From Nostoc sp. MS1 (GTDB lineage: Bacteria > Cyanobacteriota > Cyanobacteriia > Cyanobacteriales > Nostocaceae): DNA of 64,000 bases. The stretch covers positions 2,663,501 to 2,727,500 of the forward strand of contig NZ_AP023441.1 in NCBI RefSeq assembly GCF_019976755.1, written 5' to 3'. Every line of letters begins with the position of its first letter. Position 1 is the first letter of the stretch. The notes under the pieces were generated by a model. That model was not told the origin of the DNA. It saw only the letters and a program-made list of their open reading frames with translations, and did no database searches. The translations under genes were made by a program, and so were the position numbers. Below, one piece after another: positions 52,524-61,357 of this stretch.

Positions 52524-53855
52524 CTAAGAACTAATCGGCAACCAAATAATAAATGTTGTTCCTGGTGAATTGGTTGCATTTGATTTAGAATTAATTGCTG
52601 GGCTGAAAATTTCTATTTTGCCTTGCATTTGTTCAATTAGTTGTTTAGCTATGGCTAACCCTAAACCTGTACCGGGAATTTCTGTTTGGGCTTGTACGCC
52701 TCGGTAATGTCTTTCGCCTAGATGGGCTAAATCTTCTGGAGGAATACCAGGGCCATTATCACTAATAGCAATTCCTTGAAAGTTGGGTTTTTCTTGTCCA
52801 GCTTGAATATAAATTCTGCCGCCTTGCGGAGTGTACTTTAAAGCATTATCAATAATATTGCTTAACACCTCTTGCAAGGCTTTGATATTAGCTTTTACTA
52901 GCGGTAAATTTGGTGGAATATCGGCTTTTAATTTAATTTGTCTTTCTTGAGCGATCGCTTTTGCTGAAACTAGTAACGGTGTGAGCAAATCAGCCACATA
53001 ACAATCAGTAACTTGCTCACCTGTTCCGGGTAATAATAATACTGGTTTGGTTTCTTTGTGGACTGTTGCTTCTACAACTGGTTCATTTTCTGGTAATGAA
53101 AGTGTAGCTAAATCTACTTCTGTCCAATCAACAACTTGTTCAAATTTTTGTAGTAATTCTTTGAGGCGATCGCTTTCCCTAACAATATTTTCTCCTACAT
53201 CCCGATTAGGATCGCCTGGGCGTAACCGTTTTAATAGTAGCTTTCCAAAAGTCCGTAAGGCTGTTAATGGGTTACGAAACTGATGTAAGAGATTGTCTAG
53301 TAAATCTTGCTGTTGTTCTTGCAAAATTTGTTGTTGATGCAGTTGATGTTGCAACCATGCTCGACGCTGATCCAAAATACAAGCGATCGCTAATGTTTGC
53401 CCTACCTTCTGTACTTGACTTTGTTCTTGTTCATTCCAAGGGCGATCGTCTCGGTTTGTTACCAATAGTCCCATCATTACACCCTCATGTATTAAAGGTA
53501 AGACTATTTGGTGTTCATCAAGCAAGTATTCGTCCCTATAAGATGATTGTTTCGCCTCTGGTGTTTCTTGGTCTGTCCCTACTGTTAATGAATTTTTCAC
53601 TTGTTGAGGTAACAACAGCAAGTTTCCTACCTGTAATTGTTTACGTGTAGTTACTTCCGCAATCTCGTCTCCTGGTAGTATAACTGCTGTTTCTGGGTAA
53701 ACCACCACAGGAATTAGTTTCGCCTCTCCTGCTGGCGAGTCTACCAATTCTTGCGTTAAATAAACTACACTTAAGGAAGCACCTAGCCCTTGGGTAAGTA
53801 ATGCTATTTGCTCTCGACATAGAGCCACAAAATCTGGACTGGCAGACATTAACAT
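52524..53855 (-). CDS. GAF-domain sensor histidine kinase
   Basis: The 443-residue kinase is soluble. Residues about 8-165 form a GAF-type sensor (CREQIALLTQGLGASLSVVYLTQ and VLPLIHEGVMMGLLVTNRDDRPW). A Gln-rich coiled coil (163-185) precedes HisKA with H191 (NLLHQFRNPLTAL). HATPase shows NIIDNALKYTPQGG, ISDNGPGIPPEDL and GTGLGLAIAKQLIEQ. The HisKA sequence lacks the usual H-E/D-L/I form (HQF), a deviation that occurs in some cyanobacterial kinases. No response regulator gene is adjacent, and an ATG two codons downstream is an alternative start. Confidence 0.9.
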   Translation of the reverse strand: MLMSASPDFVALCREQIALLTQGLGASLSVVYLTQELVDSPAGEAKLIPVVVYPETAVILPGDEIAEVTTRKQLQVGNLLLLPQQVKNSLTVGTDQETPEAKQSSYRDEYLLDEHQIVLPLIHEGVMMGLLVTNRDDRPWNEQEQSQVQKVGQTLAIACILDQRRAWLQHQLHQQQILQEQQQDLLDNLLHQFRNPLTALRTFGKLLLKRLRPGDPNRDVGENIVRESDRLKELLQKFEQVVDWTEVDLATLSLPENEPVVEATVHKETKPVLLLPGTGEQVTDCYVADLLTPLLVSAKAIAQERQIKLKADIPPNLPLVKANIKALQEVLSNIIDNALKYTPQGGRIYIQAGQEKPNFQGIAISDNGPGIPPEDLAHLGERHYRGVQAQTEIPGTGLGLAIAKQLIEQMQGKIEIFSPAINSKSNATNSPGTTFIIWLPISS

Positions 53856-54134
53856 TTTTCAGCTCTTGCTCAGGATCACAGGATTTGAGGAAAATAAAAG
53901 AAGACACTCTATTTTCCTTGGTTATTTAATAAAGCTTAACTAAAACTTTTTAGTAATGGTTTCTTCTAAGCGATGATGTACTAATTAGGTTCTGATTTAT
54001 CTACCATCAATAGTAATATCTTTCTTGTATCTAAAGTTAAAAAACTATTGATCTTTTGAACTAGAACTTATATAATGACGACGGATTTTGTAGCTATCAC
54101 TACAATCTATAGCTTGAAAGAGGAGGAAAATAGG

Positions 54135-54452
54135 TTGGCAAGGAGACGTAAAAGAAAGAGTCGTCGTCGCCAAGAAGGACGGCGTATTTTAGAACATGTG
54201 CCTCAATATAGCATCGAAAGCGGCGAAGAAAAACCCGTGACAGCAGCCAGAAAATTTATTCAAGCTGAAGGTATCTTGCCACCAGCGTTGCTACTCGTAA
54301 AGCGAAACGAACACACTACAGACCGTTATTTTTGGGCAGAGAAAGGGCTGTTTGGCGCTCAATACGTCGAAGAAAATCATTTCTTATTTCCTAGCCTACG
54401 GGTGTTAGAGTCTCCCGCAGGTGCAGAACCAGTGGCAGTAGGAAGTCGCTGA
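54135..54452 (+). CDS. DUF3155 family protein
   Basis: The start is TTG 54135, because AGGAGG lies 8 bases before it and homologues begin with the same ARRRKRKSRRRQEGRRIL stretch. An ATG 60 bases upstream is in frame but would add 20 unrelated residues. The 105-residue protein has a strongly basic N-terminus that may bind nucleic acid, then HVPQYSIESGEEKPVTAARKFI and FWAEKGLFGAQYVEENHFLFPSLRVL. DUF3155 is a cyanobacterial family of unknown function. It is complete. Confidence 0.85.
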   Translation: MARRRKRKSRRRQEGRRILEHVPQYSIESGEEKPVTAARKFIQAEGILPPALLLVKRNEHTTDRYFWAEKGLFGAQYVEENHFLFPSLRVLESPAGAEPVAVGSR

Positions 54453-54995
54453 GTCATAAATGATTATCTTACGAATGAAGTGCAGCTTCTGACAATCATT
54501 TAACTGGCAAAAATGTTCAGTTTAGGCAAAATTTCCATTTTTTTTAAGTTTGTAACTGATTTGCCAGTACAGCTAGTCCAAGTAATTGGAAAGTTAACTC
54601 TCAACAAACCAATTTGGTTTGTCTGGGTTGATTTCTGTTCTCATGATGCAGAAGAGAATCAGGATAGAGCAAACAAAACCCAGAAGCGAGAGTTGAACTT
54701 TACTTTTCTTTTGTGGATTGTTCAGAAAACTCTGTCAGCAGATTACACTTTTCCCTACGATTAAAGTCGTAGGGAAAAATCGCACTAGTACAATAGGCAC
54801 AGGTAAAAGCAAAGGGCAAAACATTAGCTTCGTATCAATTCAAAATTGAGAAAGCCGAATCCTATAAGGGTTTCTCAATTATCAAGAATTGATATGTTGT
54901 AGATTCTATTTTGGCACTTAAGTACTAGTGATGCTCCAACTCCTGCCTTTTAAACCGTGGTTCGTGAATATAATGTACATCGGGCATCTACACAC
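54453..54995. other. Intergenic region with two strong hairpins
   Basis: The gap holds a 12-bp perfect hairpin, TTTTCCCTACGA/TCGTAGGGAAAA (54749-54778), and an imperfect one, ATTGAGAAAGCC/GGGTTTCTCAAT (54845-54879, one mismatch). An open frame of 83 codons (54513-54764) runs into the first hairpin and looks unlike a real protein. Neither hairpin is followed by a proper T-run on either strand. Confidence 0.45.
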
Positions 54996-55526
54996 CTATT
55001 CAGCAGTCTTCAAAGGTAATACTTTTTGTAACTCGATTAGTTCATCCCTGTGAGCAACCACAGTGATCTTACTAAAAGCTTGTTGCTGATTAGTTTGGGG
55101 TTCTAGCCTCAGCAAGACTTTTTCGAGTCTGCCAGCCTTCTGCCAATAAAAAAAGCCACTTAAGGGCGCAAATACTACTAATACAAAAAAAATATTACCG
55201 AATCTAGGGAACAACAGAGCAAAAACCAAAGACAAACAAACCAAGCCAGCAGATGCTAACAGCGTGAGAAATGCAGCTAGAAATATGCTGGGTTTAACGA
55301 ACCCTTCAAAAATCACTTGGTTTTTTGCATGGTCTACCTCTGCCACTCGGTAGGAACGAGAACGAAAATACTCTTGTAATTGAGGCATAAAAACAGCTTC
55401 TTCTTGCTCGGATATAAGTTGTGTTGTTTCTGTACGATCTTTAGTCGATGCTCGAATAAAGAAAAACAACCCAACTGCAAGCAACAAGGTGAGTACAAAC
55501 GTTGATGGCAGAACAGCAGTATCCAT
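54996..55526 (-). CDS. CCB1-like cofactor assembly of complex C (DUF3529) protein
   Basis: The 176-residue membrane protein matches, from memory, the DUF3529/CCB1 family, including length. An N-terminal helix (LPSTFVLTLLLAVGLFFFIRASTKDRTE) carries the family signature, followed by a loop. Two helices (about 82-125) lie in the middle and a soluble C-terminus ends the protein. In algae and plants CCB1 works in attaching heme c(i) to cytochrome b6 of the b6f complex. It lies 54 bases after a PadR-type regulator on the same strand and may be cotranscribed with it. The annotation rests on the signature only. Confidence 0.7.
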   Translation of the reverse strand: MDTAVLPSTFVLTLLLAVGLFFFIRASTKDRTETTQLISEQEEAVFMPQLQEYFRSRSYRVAEVDHAKNQVIFEGFVKPSIFLAAFLTLLASAGLVCLSLVFALLFPRFGNIFFVLVVFAPLSGFFYWQKAGRLEKVLLRLEPQTNQQQAFSKITVVAHRDELIELQKVLPLKTAE

Positions 55527-55579
55527 AAATAATCACTAATGTTTAACAGGCTTAGACTGATTCATTACTAAATTATTGG

Positions 55580-55927
55580 TTAATTTGTCCTCCCGTGAAT
55601 ATAATTTTGCCAAAGCCGAGCTAATTCTTGGGCTTGCTGTTGCCATTCTGGAGAAACTTGATACATTCGCCTGGGACGACCTCGGCCTTCTAACTTCTTC
55701 CAATACCCGGTAATAGCTTTATTGTCTTCCAGAAATTTGATGGCGCTATAAAGCACAGTATCTGAAAGTCTATAGGTTGGGTGTTCAGTTTCTATTTGCT
55801 GAATTAACTCAGTTCCGTAAGATTCACCTTGGAGTAAAACATACAGAATGTAGCAAATAGCTACTTCCTGACAAAGGTAAGTTGGCGGAGGATTTTCAAA
55901 AAATTTATATATATCCTCAAGTTTCAT
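55580..55927 (-). CDS. PadR family transcriptional regulator
   Basis: The 115-residue protein has the PadR winged helix: ICYILYVLLQGESYGTELIQQIE, then YRLSDTVLYSAIKFLEDNKAITGYWKKLEGRGRPRRMYQVSPEWQ, with the GRPRRMY turn typical of the wing. The C-terminal dimerisation helix is short (about 20 residues), so it is a PadR-s1-like form. The ligand or target is unknown. It precedes the CCB1-like gene by 54 bases and could control it or itself. Confidence 0.9.
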   Translation of the reverse strand: MKLEDIYKFFENPPPTYLCQEVAICYILYVLLQGESYGTELIQQIETEHPTYRLSDTVLYSAIKFLEDNKAITGYWKKLEGRGRPRRMYQVSPEWQQQAQELARLWQNYIHGRTN

Positions 55928-56497
55928 AAGTTAGTGATGGCTAAAAGTATTGCTTACTGTGGAATCTACAGGTTTGTTGTTAGTGTATAGCACTACTACT
56001 CAAAGGGTAAGTATATAGCGCTACCTAGACAGGATTTTTTGGCGTAAATAGTAAATAGTTACCCACGCCATGAAAAAGGGAGGGTAGATACAAAAGCTTT
56101 GGAAACGCACAGATAAGTGCGTCCCTACCTGGCTCTGAGTTAGTGTGGTGAGGAGCAATCAAGACAGTGATTTTGCCACTATCTTGGTGTTAAGTAATGC
56201 CGAGCTAGTTGAGAACTGCTGAAACGTAAGATGCTATCGAAGAAATTTTACAGGTAAAATGCTGTTTTGTCTGTAACTTTAATAAATAGTCATTAGTCAT
56301 TAGTCATTAGTCCATAGTCCTTAGTCAACAGTCCACAGGAATGGACAAGGACTTACCCTTTCCCCTCATCCCCTTTTCTGGAAACTAGCAAATGCTTAGT
56401 CTTCGAGGGCGAAATCGAGATACCATTTAAGATCAGCCCTCAGCCTTTGGGATGGGGGTTTATTAATAATTGCGTTTTTGCTTCGTTGGTGAGCAGT
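55928..56497. other. Intergenic region with heptamer repeats
   Basis: A TAGTCAT-type repeat array at about 56286-56330 lies in otherwise unremarkable sequence. No gene is seen. It separates divergent PadR and DUF3611 genes. Confidence 0.5.
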
Positions 56498-57076
56498 ATG
56501 TCACAGAACCGCGACGCTCCATCGTCCTCCTCTACTCTCCGCACAATTGGTCAGACTTTTCGCCTCACTGGTTGGATTAGCTTTTGGATTCAGTTAGTCT
56601 TAGGTGTAATTTCTGGCATTATCGTTTTACTGTTTGGTATCTTTAGTCAAAGATCAGGTAGCCCAAATAACAATCCTGGGACTGGGTTTGGAGTATTCTT
56701 GGCAGTCTGTGGGTTGTTGGTCTTGGGTGGGGGTATTTATTTAGCCTATCGTTACACTAGAATTGGTGGTCAATTATTGTCCTCTAACCCAAGTAACCGC
56801 CCTCGAAAAGCTGAGACGGTGCAAGTATTACGCTTGGGACTGTGGATTAATTTAGGGGGAACAGTATTAACATTGTTGGGAGCGCAGGCGATCGTTGGTA
56901 CATTGGTTGCTAGGTCAATATCTCCCCAAGCTGTAACAACTCAATTATTTGACCCTACACGCATTATTAGCGGTTTAGATATGTTGGTAGTGCAAGCAAA
57001 CATCAACACAGTCTCAGCTCATTTTTGTGGGTTAGTTGGGTCGCTGTGGCTGTTAAATCGCATCAATAAATCTTAA
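56498..57076 (+). CDS. DUF3611 family membrane protein
   Basis: The start is ATG 56498 (MSQNRDAPSSSSTLRTIG...), as the upstream ATG at 56447 would add 17 residues with no family counterpart. The 192-residue protein has four membrane helices (about 28-50, 68-88, 112-140 and 168-188). DUF3611 is conserved in cyanobacteria and chloroplasts, where related proteins (the Tic21 type) are in the envelope membrane. The role in cyanobacteria is not settled. It is stand-alone and precedes serS by about 170 bases. Confidence 0.8.
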   Translation: MSQNRDAPSSSSTLRTIGQTFRLTGWISFWIQLVLGVISGIIVLLFGIFSQRSGSPNNNPGTGFGVFLAVCGLLVLGGGIYLAYRYTRIGGQLLSSNPSNRPRKAETVQVLRLGLWINLGGTVLTLLGAQAIVGTLVARSISPQAVTTQLFDPTRIISGLDMLVVQANINTVSAHFCGLVGSLWLLNRINKS

Positions 57077-57247
57077 ATTGTTGACTGTTGACAGTTGACT
57101 GTTAACAGTCAACACAAAAATTGGTGTTTTGCGAAATCATATAGACCTTCTATAGATATTTATGATTGCTTTTCCTGGCACAGCGAGTCAAAATCAGTAT
57201 ATGCTGATGTGTTGGCAGGAAGATAGGCGAAAGATTGAGAAAAATTT

Positions 57248-58528
57248 GTGCTGGATATTAAGCAAATACGGGAAAATCCGCAATTAGTTCAAGAACGGTT
57301 GAATAGTCGCAATGGTACGTATGACATTCAGCCAATATTGCAATTGGATAAGCAACAACGGGAATTGGAAGCGACTCGCAGTCAACTCCAAGCCCGGAGT
57401 AATGAAATTGGTAAAACAGTCGGGCAGAAGATTAAATCTGGAATAAATCCTCAAGACCCGGAAATTCAATCTCTACGGGATGAGGGTAATGCTGTTAAAG
57501 CCCAATTAAGTGAACTGGAGCCGAGGGAAAAAGAACTTAAGGCGGAAATTGAGCAACTTATACTCGCAATTCCTAATTTACCTAGTGAATACACACCTGT
57601 AGGTAAAAGTGAAAATGAGAATGTCGAGGTAAGGCGTTGGGGTGATGAGTACATACCTCAACATCCGAACATTCTCCCGCATTGGGAAATCGGCGAAAAG
57701 TTGGGTATTCTCAACGTAGAACGAGCTGTGAAAGTTGCTCAAAGTCGCTTTGTGAATTTGATAGGCGCTGGTGCGGCTTTAGAGCGGGCATTGATTCAGT
57801 TTATGCTGACTATGCAAACTCAAGCTGGGTATGTAGAAGTTAGTCCGCCACTGTTGGTTAATAGTGCATCTTTAACGGCAACTGGTCAGTTACCCAAGTT
57901 TGCGGAAGAAAGTTTTAGATGTGCTGATGATGATTTGTGGTTAATTCCCACAGCAGAAGTACCCGTGACGAACCTGTACCGGGGTGAAATTCTCGCGACT
58001 GAAGATTTACCTATTTACCACTGTGCTTACACTCCCTGTTTTCGCCGGGAAGCTGGTAGTTATGGGCGAGATATGCGGGGATTAATTCGTCTGCATCAAT
58101 TCAATAAAGTGGAGTTGGTGAAATTCGTCCATCCCAGCACTTCCTTTGATGAGTTAGAAAAATTGGTGGCGAATGCAGAAGCAATATTACAGGCTTTAAA
58201 GTTGCCTTATCGAGTCATCAATTTATGTAGTGGTGATTTAGGTTTTTCATCGACGAAAACCTATGATTTAGAGGTATGGCTACCGTCTTCTGGTAAATAC
58301 AGGGAGATTTCTAGCTGTTCCAATTTTGTAGACTTCCAAGCACGACGGGCTGATATTCGGTTTAAAGAAGCTGGAAAGAAAGGAACTCAGTTTGTGCATA
58401 CCCTTAACGGTTCTGGCTTGGCCGTGGGGCGGACAATGGCAGCTATCTTGGAAAATTATCAGCAGCCTGATGGGACAGTGTTGATACCGGAAGTTTTACA
58501 AGCTTTCTTAGGAAGGAAGGTTTTGTAA
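57248..58528 (+). CDS. serS: Seryl-tRNA synthetase
   Basis: This 426-residue class II synthetase starts with GTG. The N-terminal long coiled coil (about 25-100) that grips the tRNA-Ser variable arm is present. Motif 2 is FRREAGSYGRDMRGLIRLHQF and motif 3 is LNGSGLAVGRTMAAILENYQ. The serine site sequence TAEVPVTNLYRGEIL is present, as is FVDFQARRADIRF. It charges tRNA-Ser and is the substrate source for selenocysteine in species that use it. Length is normal. Confidence 0.98.
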   Translation: MLDIKQIRENPQLVQERLNSRNGTYDIQPILQLDKQQRELEATRSQLQARSNEIGKTVGQKIKSGINPQDPEIQSLRDEGNAVKAQLSELEPREKELKAEIEQLILAIPNLPSEYTPVGKSENENVEVRRWGDEYIPQHPNILPHWEIGEKLGILNVERAVKVAQSRFVNLIGAGAALERALIQFMLTMQTQAGYVEVSPPLLVNSASLTATGQLPKFAEESFRCADDDLWLIPTAEVPVTNLYRGEILATEDLPIYHCAYTPCFRREAGSYGRDMRGLIRLHQFNKVELVKFVHPSTSFDELEKLVANAEAILQALKLPYRVINLCSGDLGFSSTKTYDLEVWLPSSGKYREISSCSNFVDFQARRADIRFKEAGKKGTQFVHTLNGSGLAVGRTMAAILENYQQPDGTVLIPEVLQAFLGRKVL

Positions 58529-58651
58529 CTCAAAGCAGTTATTACAGCTAAGACCTGTCCATACATTTTAGGGATATACGGTGCAAATTCGTATAATCCC
58601 TAACTTTTACTTTTAATAAAAAATAGTAATCGCTAGTGTTAGATTATACCA

Positions 58652-59440
58652 TTGATGTTTTGTGTCAATAAATTAAGATTCTTCTCTAGCAACTATATGG
58701 AACGTATAAAAAGAAATCCTATTTACTCTGATCTTCAATGGCCATCTTGTATTGAAGGAGGCCCAAACCACTATTGGGTTACAGGCCATTTTGGGATGAT
58801 TTATCATAATGAGTTCCGGTGGCTACTTTTTGATTTTTGCCGTATGCACCAAATTGTGTATAAAGAGATAGGTCATATTGATGAGCATTTAGATAATTTT
58901 CTTCAGGAAAATAAAGAAAACTTAAATCTATCTGGAAATCCAAAATCCGAAGAAGATTTTTATAAGGAATTACAAACATCACGAATGTTGGATGGGATAA
59001 TTGCCCAAGAGCATGAAAACAGAGGTGTAATTAGATTCATTGATCAGATGGCTGTTGTTGGTTTATGGGCGCTGAGTGAACAGTTTTTAGGTAGGATATA
59101 CAGAGAGTATATTGCTGTAAAAGATAGTATTGATGCTGATACAGTCACTGCACCATATAAATGGAACGATTTTATTGATGAGTATAAAAGTATTGGCATT
59201 GATCTTTCTCTATGTGATAATTTTCAAGATGCCAATGAGTGTAGATTAGTCAATAATGCTATTAAGCATCATCCAGTAATTGTTGGAAAACTTGCAGAAT
59301 TTCCATATTTTACATCCTATAAAGGTAAAAGAATTATGGAAATTACGTTAGATATGCAGCGTTATTTAAACGGCATAAGTAACTTCTTGGGAAGTTTATT
59401 TGAAAAAGTAGATACAAAATTAAAAGACAGCAATAACTAA
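58652..59440 (+). CDS. Unrecognised protein
   Basis: I do not recognise this 262-residue protein. The start is uncertain: the first possible codon gives MMFCVNKLRFF..., and an ATG at 58697 (MERIKRNPIYS...) is a good alternative. The protein is soluble and acidic, with GGPNHYWVTGHFGMIYHNE near the N-terminus, LDGIIAQEHENRGVIRFIDQMA in the middle, and a C-terminal ANECRLVNNAIKHHPVIVGK, a stretch reminiscent of the NNxxKH motif of HEPN-like nucleases (speculative). It lies next to a toxin-antitoxin pair, and its AT content is higher than that of serS. Confidence 0.55.
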   Translation: MMFCVNKLRFFSSNYMERIKRNPIYSDLQWPSCIEGGPNHYWVTGHFGMIYHNEFRWLLFDFCRMHQIVYKEIGHIDEHLDNFLQENKENLNLSGNPKSEEDFYKELQTSRMLDGIIAQEHENRGVIRFIDQMAVVGLWALSEQFLGRIYREYIAVKDSIDADTVTAPYKWNDFIDEYKSIGIDLSLCDNFQDANECRLVNNAIKHHPVIVGKLAEFPYFTSYKGKRIMEITLDMQRYLNGISNFLGSLFEKVDTKLKDSNN

Positions 59441-59531
59441 GTATCTCTCTTTATATATTTTGTTTAAGTGCTAAAACGTAACCCCAAACTATAATTAAGA
59501 AAACAACAATGTTAATAGGGGTAACATTTCT

Positions 59532-59753
59532 ATGCTAAAAAGTTACGAAGCGATTTATGAGAATGGTCAAATAAAGTGGATATCAGAACAGCCTCAAGTT
59601 AATACTGCTCGTGTCATTGTTACCTTTATAGAAGAAAATTTACCATCAAAGAAACGCCGCACTGCCCCTGCATCTATTGCAGGTAAAGGTAAAACATTAG
59701 GTGATATTGTCAGTCCTATTGTTGATGAAGAAGACTGGGAATGTCTGAAGTAA
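59532..59753 (+). CDS. Antitoxin of a VapBC-type pair
   Basis: The 73-residue protein starts with a beta strand typical of small cyanobacterial antitoxins (YEAIYENGQIKWIS...RVIVTFIEE), followed by a basic then an acidic tail (KKRRTAPASIAGKG to VDEEDWECLK). It overlaps the downstream toxin gene by 13 bases, the usual arrangement that couples the two. It presumably binds both the promoter and the toxin. The exact antitoxin family is not certain. Confidence 0.8.
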   Translation: MLKSYEAIYENGQIKWISEQPQVNTARVIVTFIEENLPSKKRRTAPASIAGKGKTLGDIVSPIVDEEDWECLK

Positions 59754-60142
59754 TAGTTTTAGATACTCACATTTGGTTCTGGTTGATTAATCAAGAATTT
59801 TCAAGATTTCCGACTCAGTGGAGAGATGCTATCGAAACGGTTGAACAAGTAGGAGTTTCGGTAATTTCTTGTTATGAAATTGCACTAGCACAACAACGAG
59901 GCAGGCTAAAGTTACCTTGTGCTGCTAACCAGTGGTTTCAGGACGCTTTGCAGCCAGCAGATATTACATTATTTTCCTTAAGTCCCGAAATTGTCTGCCG
60001 TGCTGTAGATTTATCTCCTATTCACAAAGATCCGTTTGACCGCCTGATTATTGCTACTACTTTGGAATATCAAGCAAAGTTAGCCAGTATTGATGGTGTG
60101 TTCCCACAGTATCCTGAACTTGATACTCATTTGATGAAGTAG
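59741..60142 (+). CDS. PIN-domain toxin (VapC-type RNase)
   Basis: The 133-residue protein has the PIN metal-binding acids in order: D8 (VLDTHIWF), E46 (SCYEIAL), D97/D100 (KDPFDRLIIAT) and D118 (ASIDGVF). PIN toxins are Mg-dependent ribonucleases; VapC members cleave tRNA or rRNA. The start ATG lies within the antitoxin gene. The sequence matches the widespread cyanobacterial type with LDTHxWFW at the N-terminus. It is complete and so probably active. Confidence 0.92.
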   Translation: MSEVIVLDTHIWFWLINQEFSRFPTQWRDAIETVEQVGVSVISCYEIALAQQRGRLKLPCAANQWFQDALQPADITLFSLSPEIVCRAVDLSPIHKDPFDRLIIATTLEYQAKLASIDGVFPQYPELDTHLMK

Positions 60143-60262
60143 TGGGCGCTCAGTCTTACTCAGGTATAGTCTAATTATTGTAGGAGCGATGGAATCTCTG
60201 CACTTGTTGTCAAGCTACTACAATAAAAATATATATCCGCATATTTTTGATTAATTTGCTTT

Positions 60263-61357
60263 ATGTCAGTTTTAGCAGCGATCGCAGTCTTAGCGGTATT
60301 AATCTTGGTACACGAGTTGGGACATTTTGTCGCCGCACGTTCTCAAGGTATTTATGCCAATCGTTTTTCTCTTGGATTTGGGCCTGTTTTGTGGAAGTAT
60401 CAAGGTGCGGAAACTGAGTATGCTATTCGGGCTTTTCCTTTAGGTGGTTTCGTCGGTTTTCCTGATGATGACCCCGATAGCGAAATTCCCCCCAATGACC
60501 CGAATTTGCTGCGTAACCGTCCCATTTTAGACCGGGCGATCGTTATCAGTGCGGGTGTCATCGCTAATTTAATTTTTGCTTATATGCTACTGGTAGCCCA
60601 AGTAGGCTTGATCGGTATCGGTCAAGCCAGCCAGCCAGGGGTGTTAATTCAGCAATTAGCGCCAGAGGTGAGTGCCGTTGCTACCGATGCTGGACTTAAA
60701 CCAGGAGATGTAATTCTTGCAGCTAATCAAAAGCAGTTTGGTACTTCCCTGCAAGAGATAGACGCATTAAGAGACATCATTAAAAATAGCCCAGGTAAAT
60801 CGATTCAACTGCAAGTTGCCCGTGGAGATGAAAAGCTATCGGTTAATGTTACTCCTGAAGCGAAACCAGCCGGTGGTAGCATTGGCATTGGGCTTGCGCC
60901 TAACGGCAAAGTAGAACGCCGTCCTGTGGGTATCACTCAAGCTTTTAGCGTTGGTGCTACTGAGTTTCAGCGCATTGTCGTCATGACATTTAAAGGCTTT
61001 GGGCAGCTAATCACTAATTTTGGCGAAACAGCCTCTCAAGTAGCTGGCCCCATCAAGATAGTCGAAATTGGCGCTAACATTGCCCAAAATGATACAGGTA
61101 GCTTGTTCTTCTTTGCAGCCTTGATTAGTATCAACTTGGCAGTCATCAATATTCTGCCTCTCCCAGCTTTGGATGGTGGACAACTAGCCTTTTTACTCAT
61201 TGAAGGTTTACGTGGTAAGCCCTTACCTAACCGTATTCAAGAAAGCGTTATGCAGACTGGTCTGGTGCTACTGTTGGGTTTGGGTATTTTCCTCATCGTT
61301 AAAGAAACCACCCAGTTAACTACCCAATTAGAATGGGTGCAAAAATTGTTCCAGTGA
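60263..61357 (+). CDS. rseP: Site-2 protease (RseP/RIP zinc metalloprotease)
   Basis: The 364-residue membrane metalloprotease has HELGH zinc motif H17-E18-H21 in the first helix (VHELGHFVAARS), a PDZ domain at about 120-210 (GLKPGDVILAANQ), and the third ligand motif NILPLPALDGGQ near 293 in a later helix. Four transmembrane helices are present. Relatives cleave anti-sigma factors or signal peptides within the membrane. It overlaps the start of nth by 25 bases. Confidence 0.95.
   Translation: MSVLAAIAVLAVLILVHELGHFVAARSQGIYANRFSLGFGPVLWKYQGAETEYAIRAFPLGGFVGFPDDDPDSEIPPNDPNLLRNRPILDRAIVISAGVIANLIFAYMLLVAQVGLIGIGQASQPGVLIQQLAPEVSAVATDAGLKPGDVILAANQKQFGTSLQEIDALRDIIKNSPGKSIQLQVARGDEKLSVNVTPEAKPAGGSIGIGLAPNGKVERRPVGITQAFSVGATEFQRIVVMTFKGFGQLITNFGETASQVAGPIKIVEIGANIAQNDTGSLFFFAALISINLAVINILPLPALDGGQLAFLLIEGLRGKPLPNRIQESVMQTGLVLLLGLGIFLIVKETTQLTTQLEWVQKLFQ

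Noticed and set aside
54513..54764. 83-codon plus-strand frame after DUF3155
   Set aside because: It runs into a 12-bp hairpin, has no ribosome site and no recognised family. Listed only as part of the gap.
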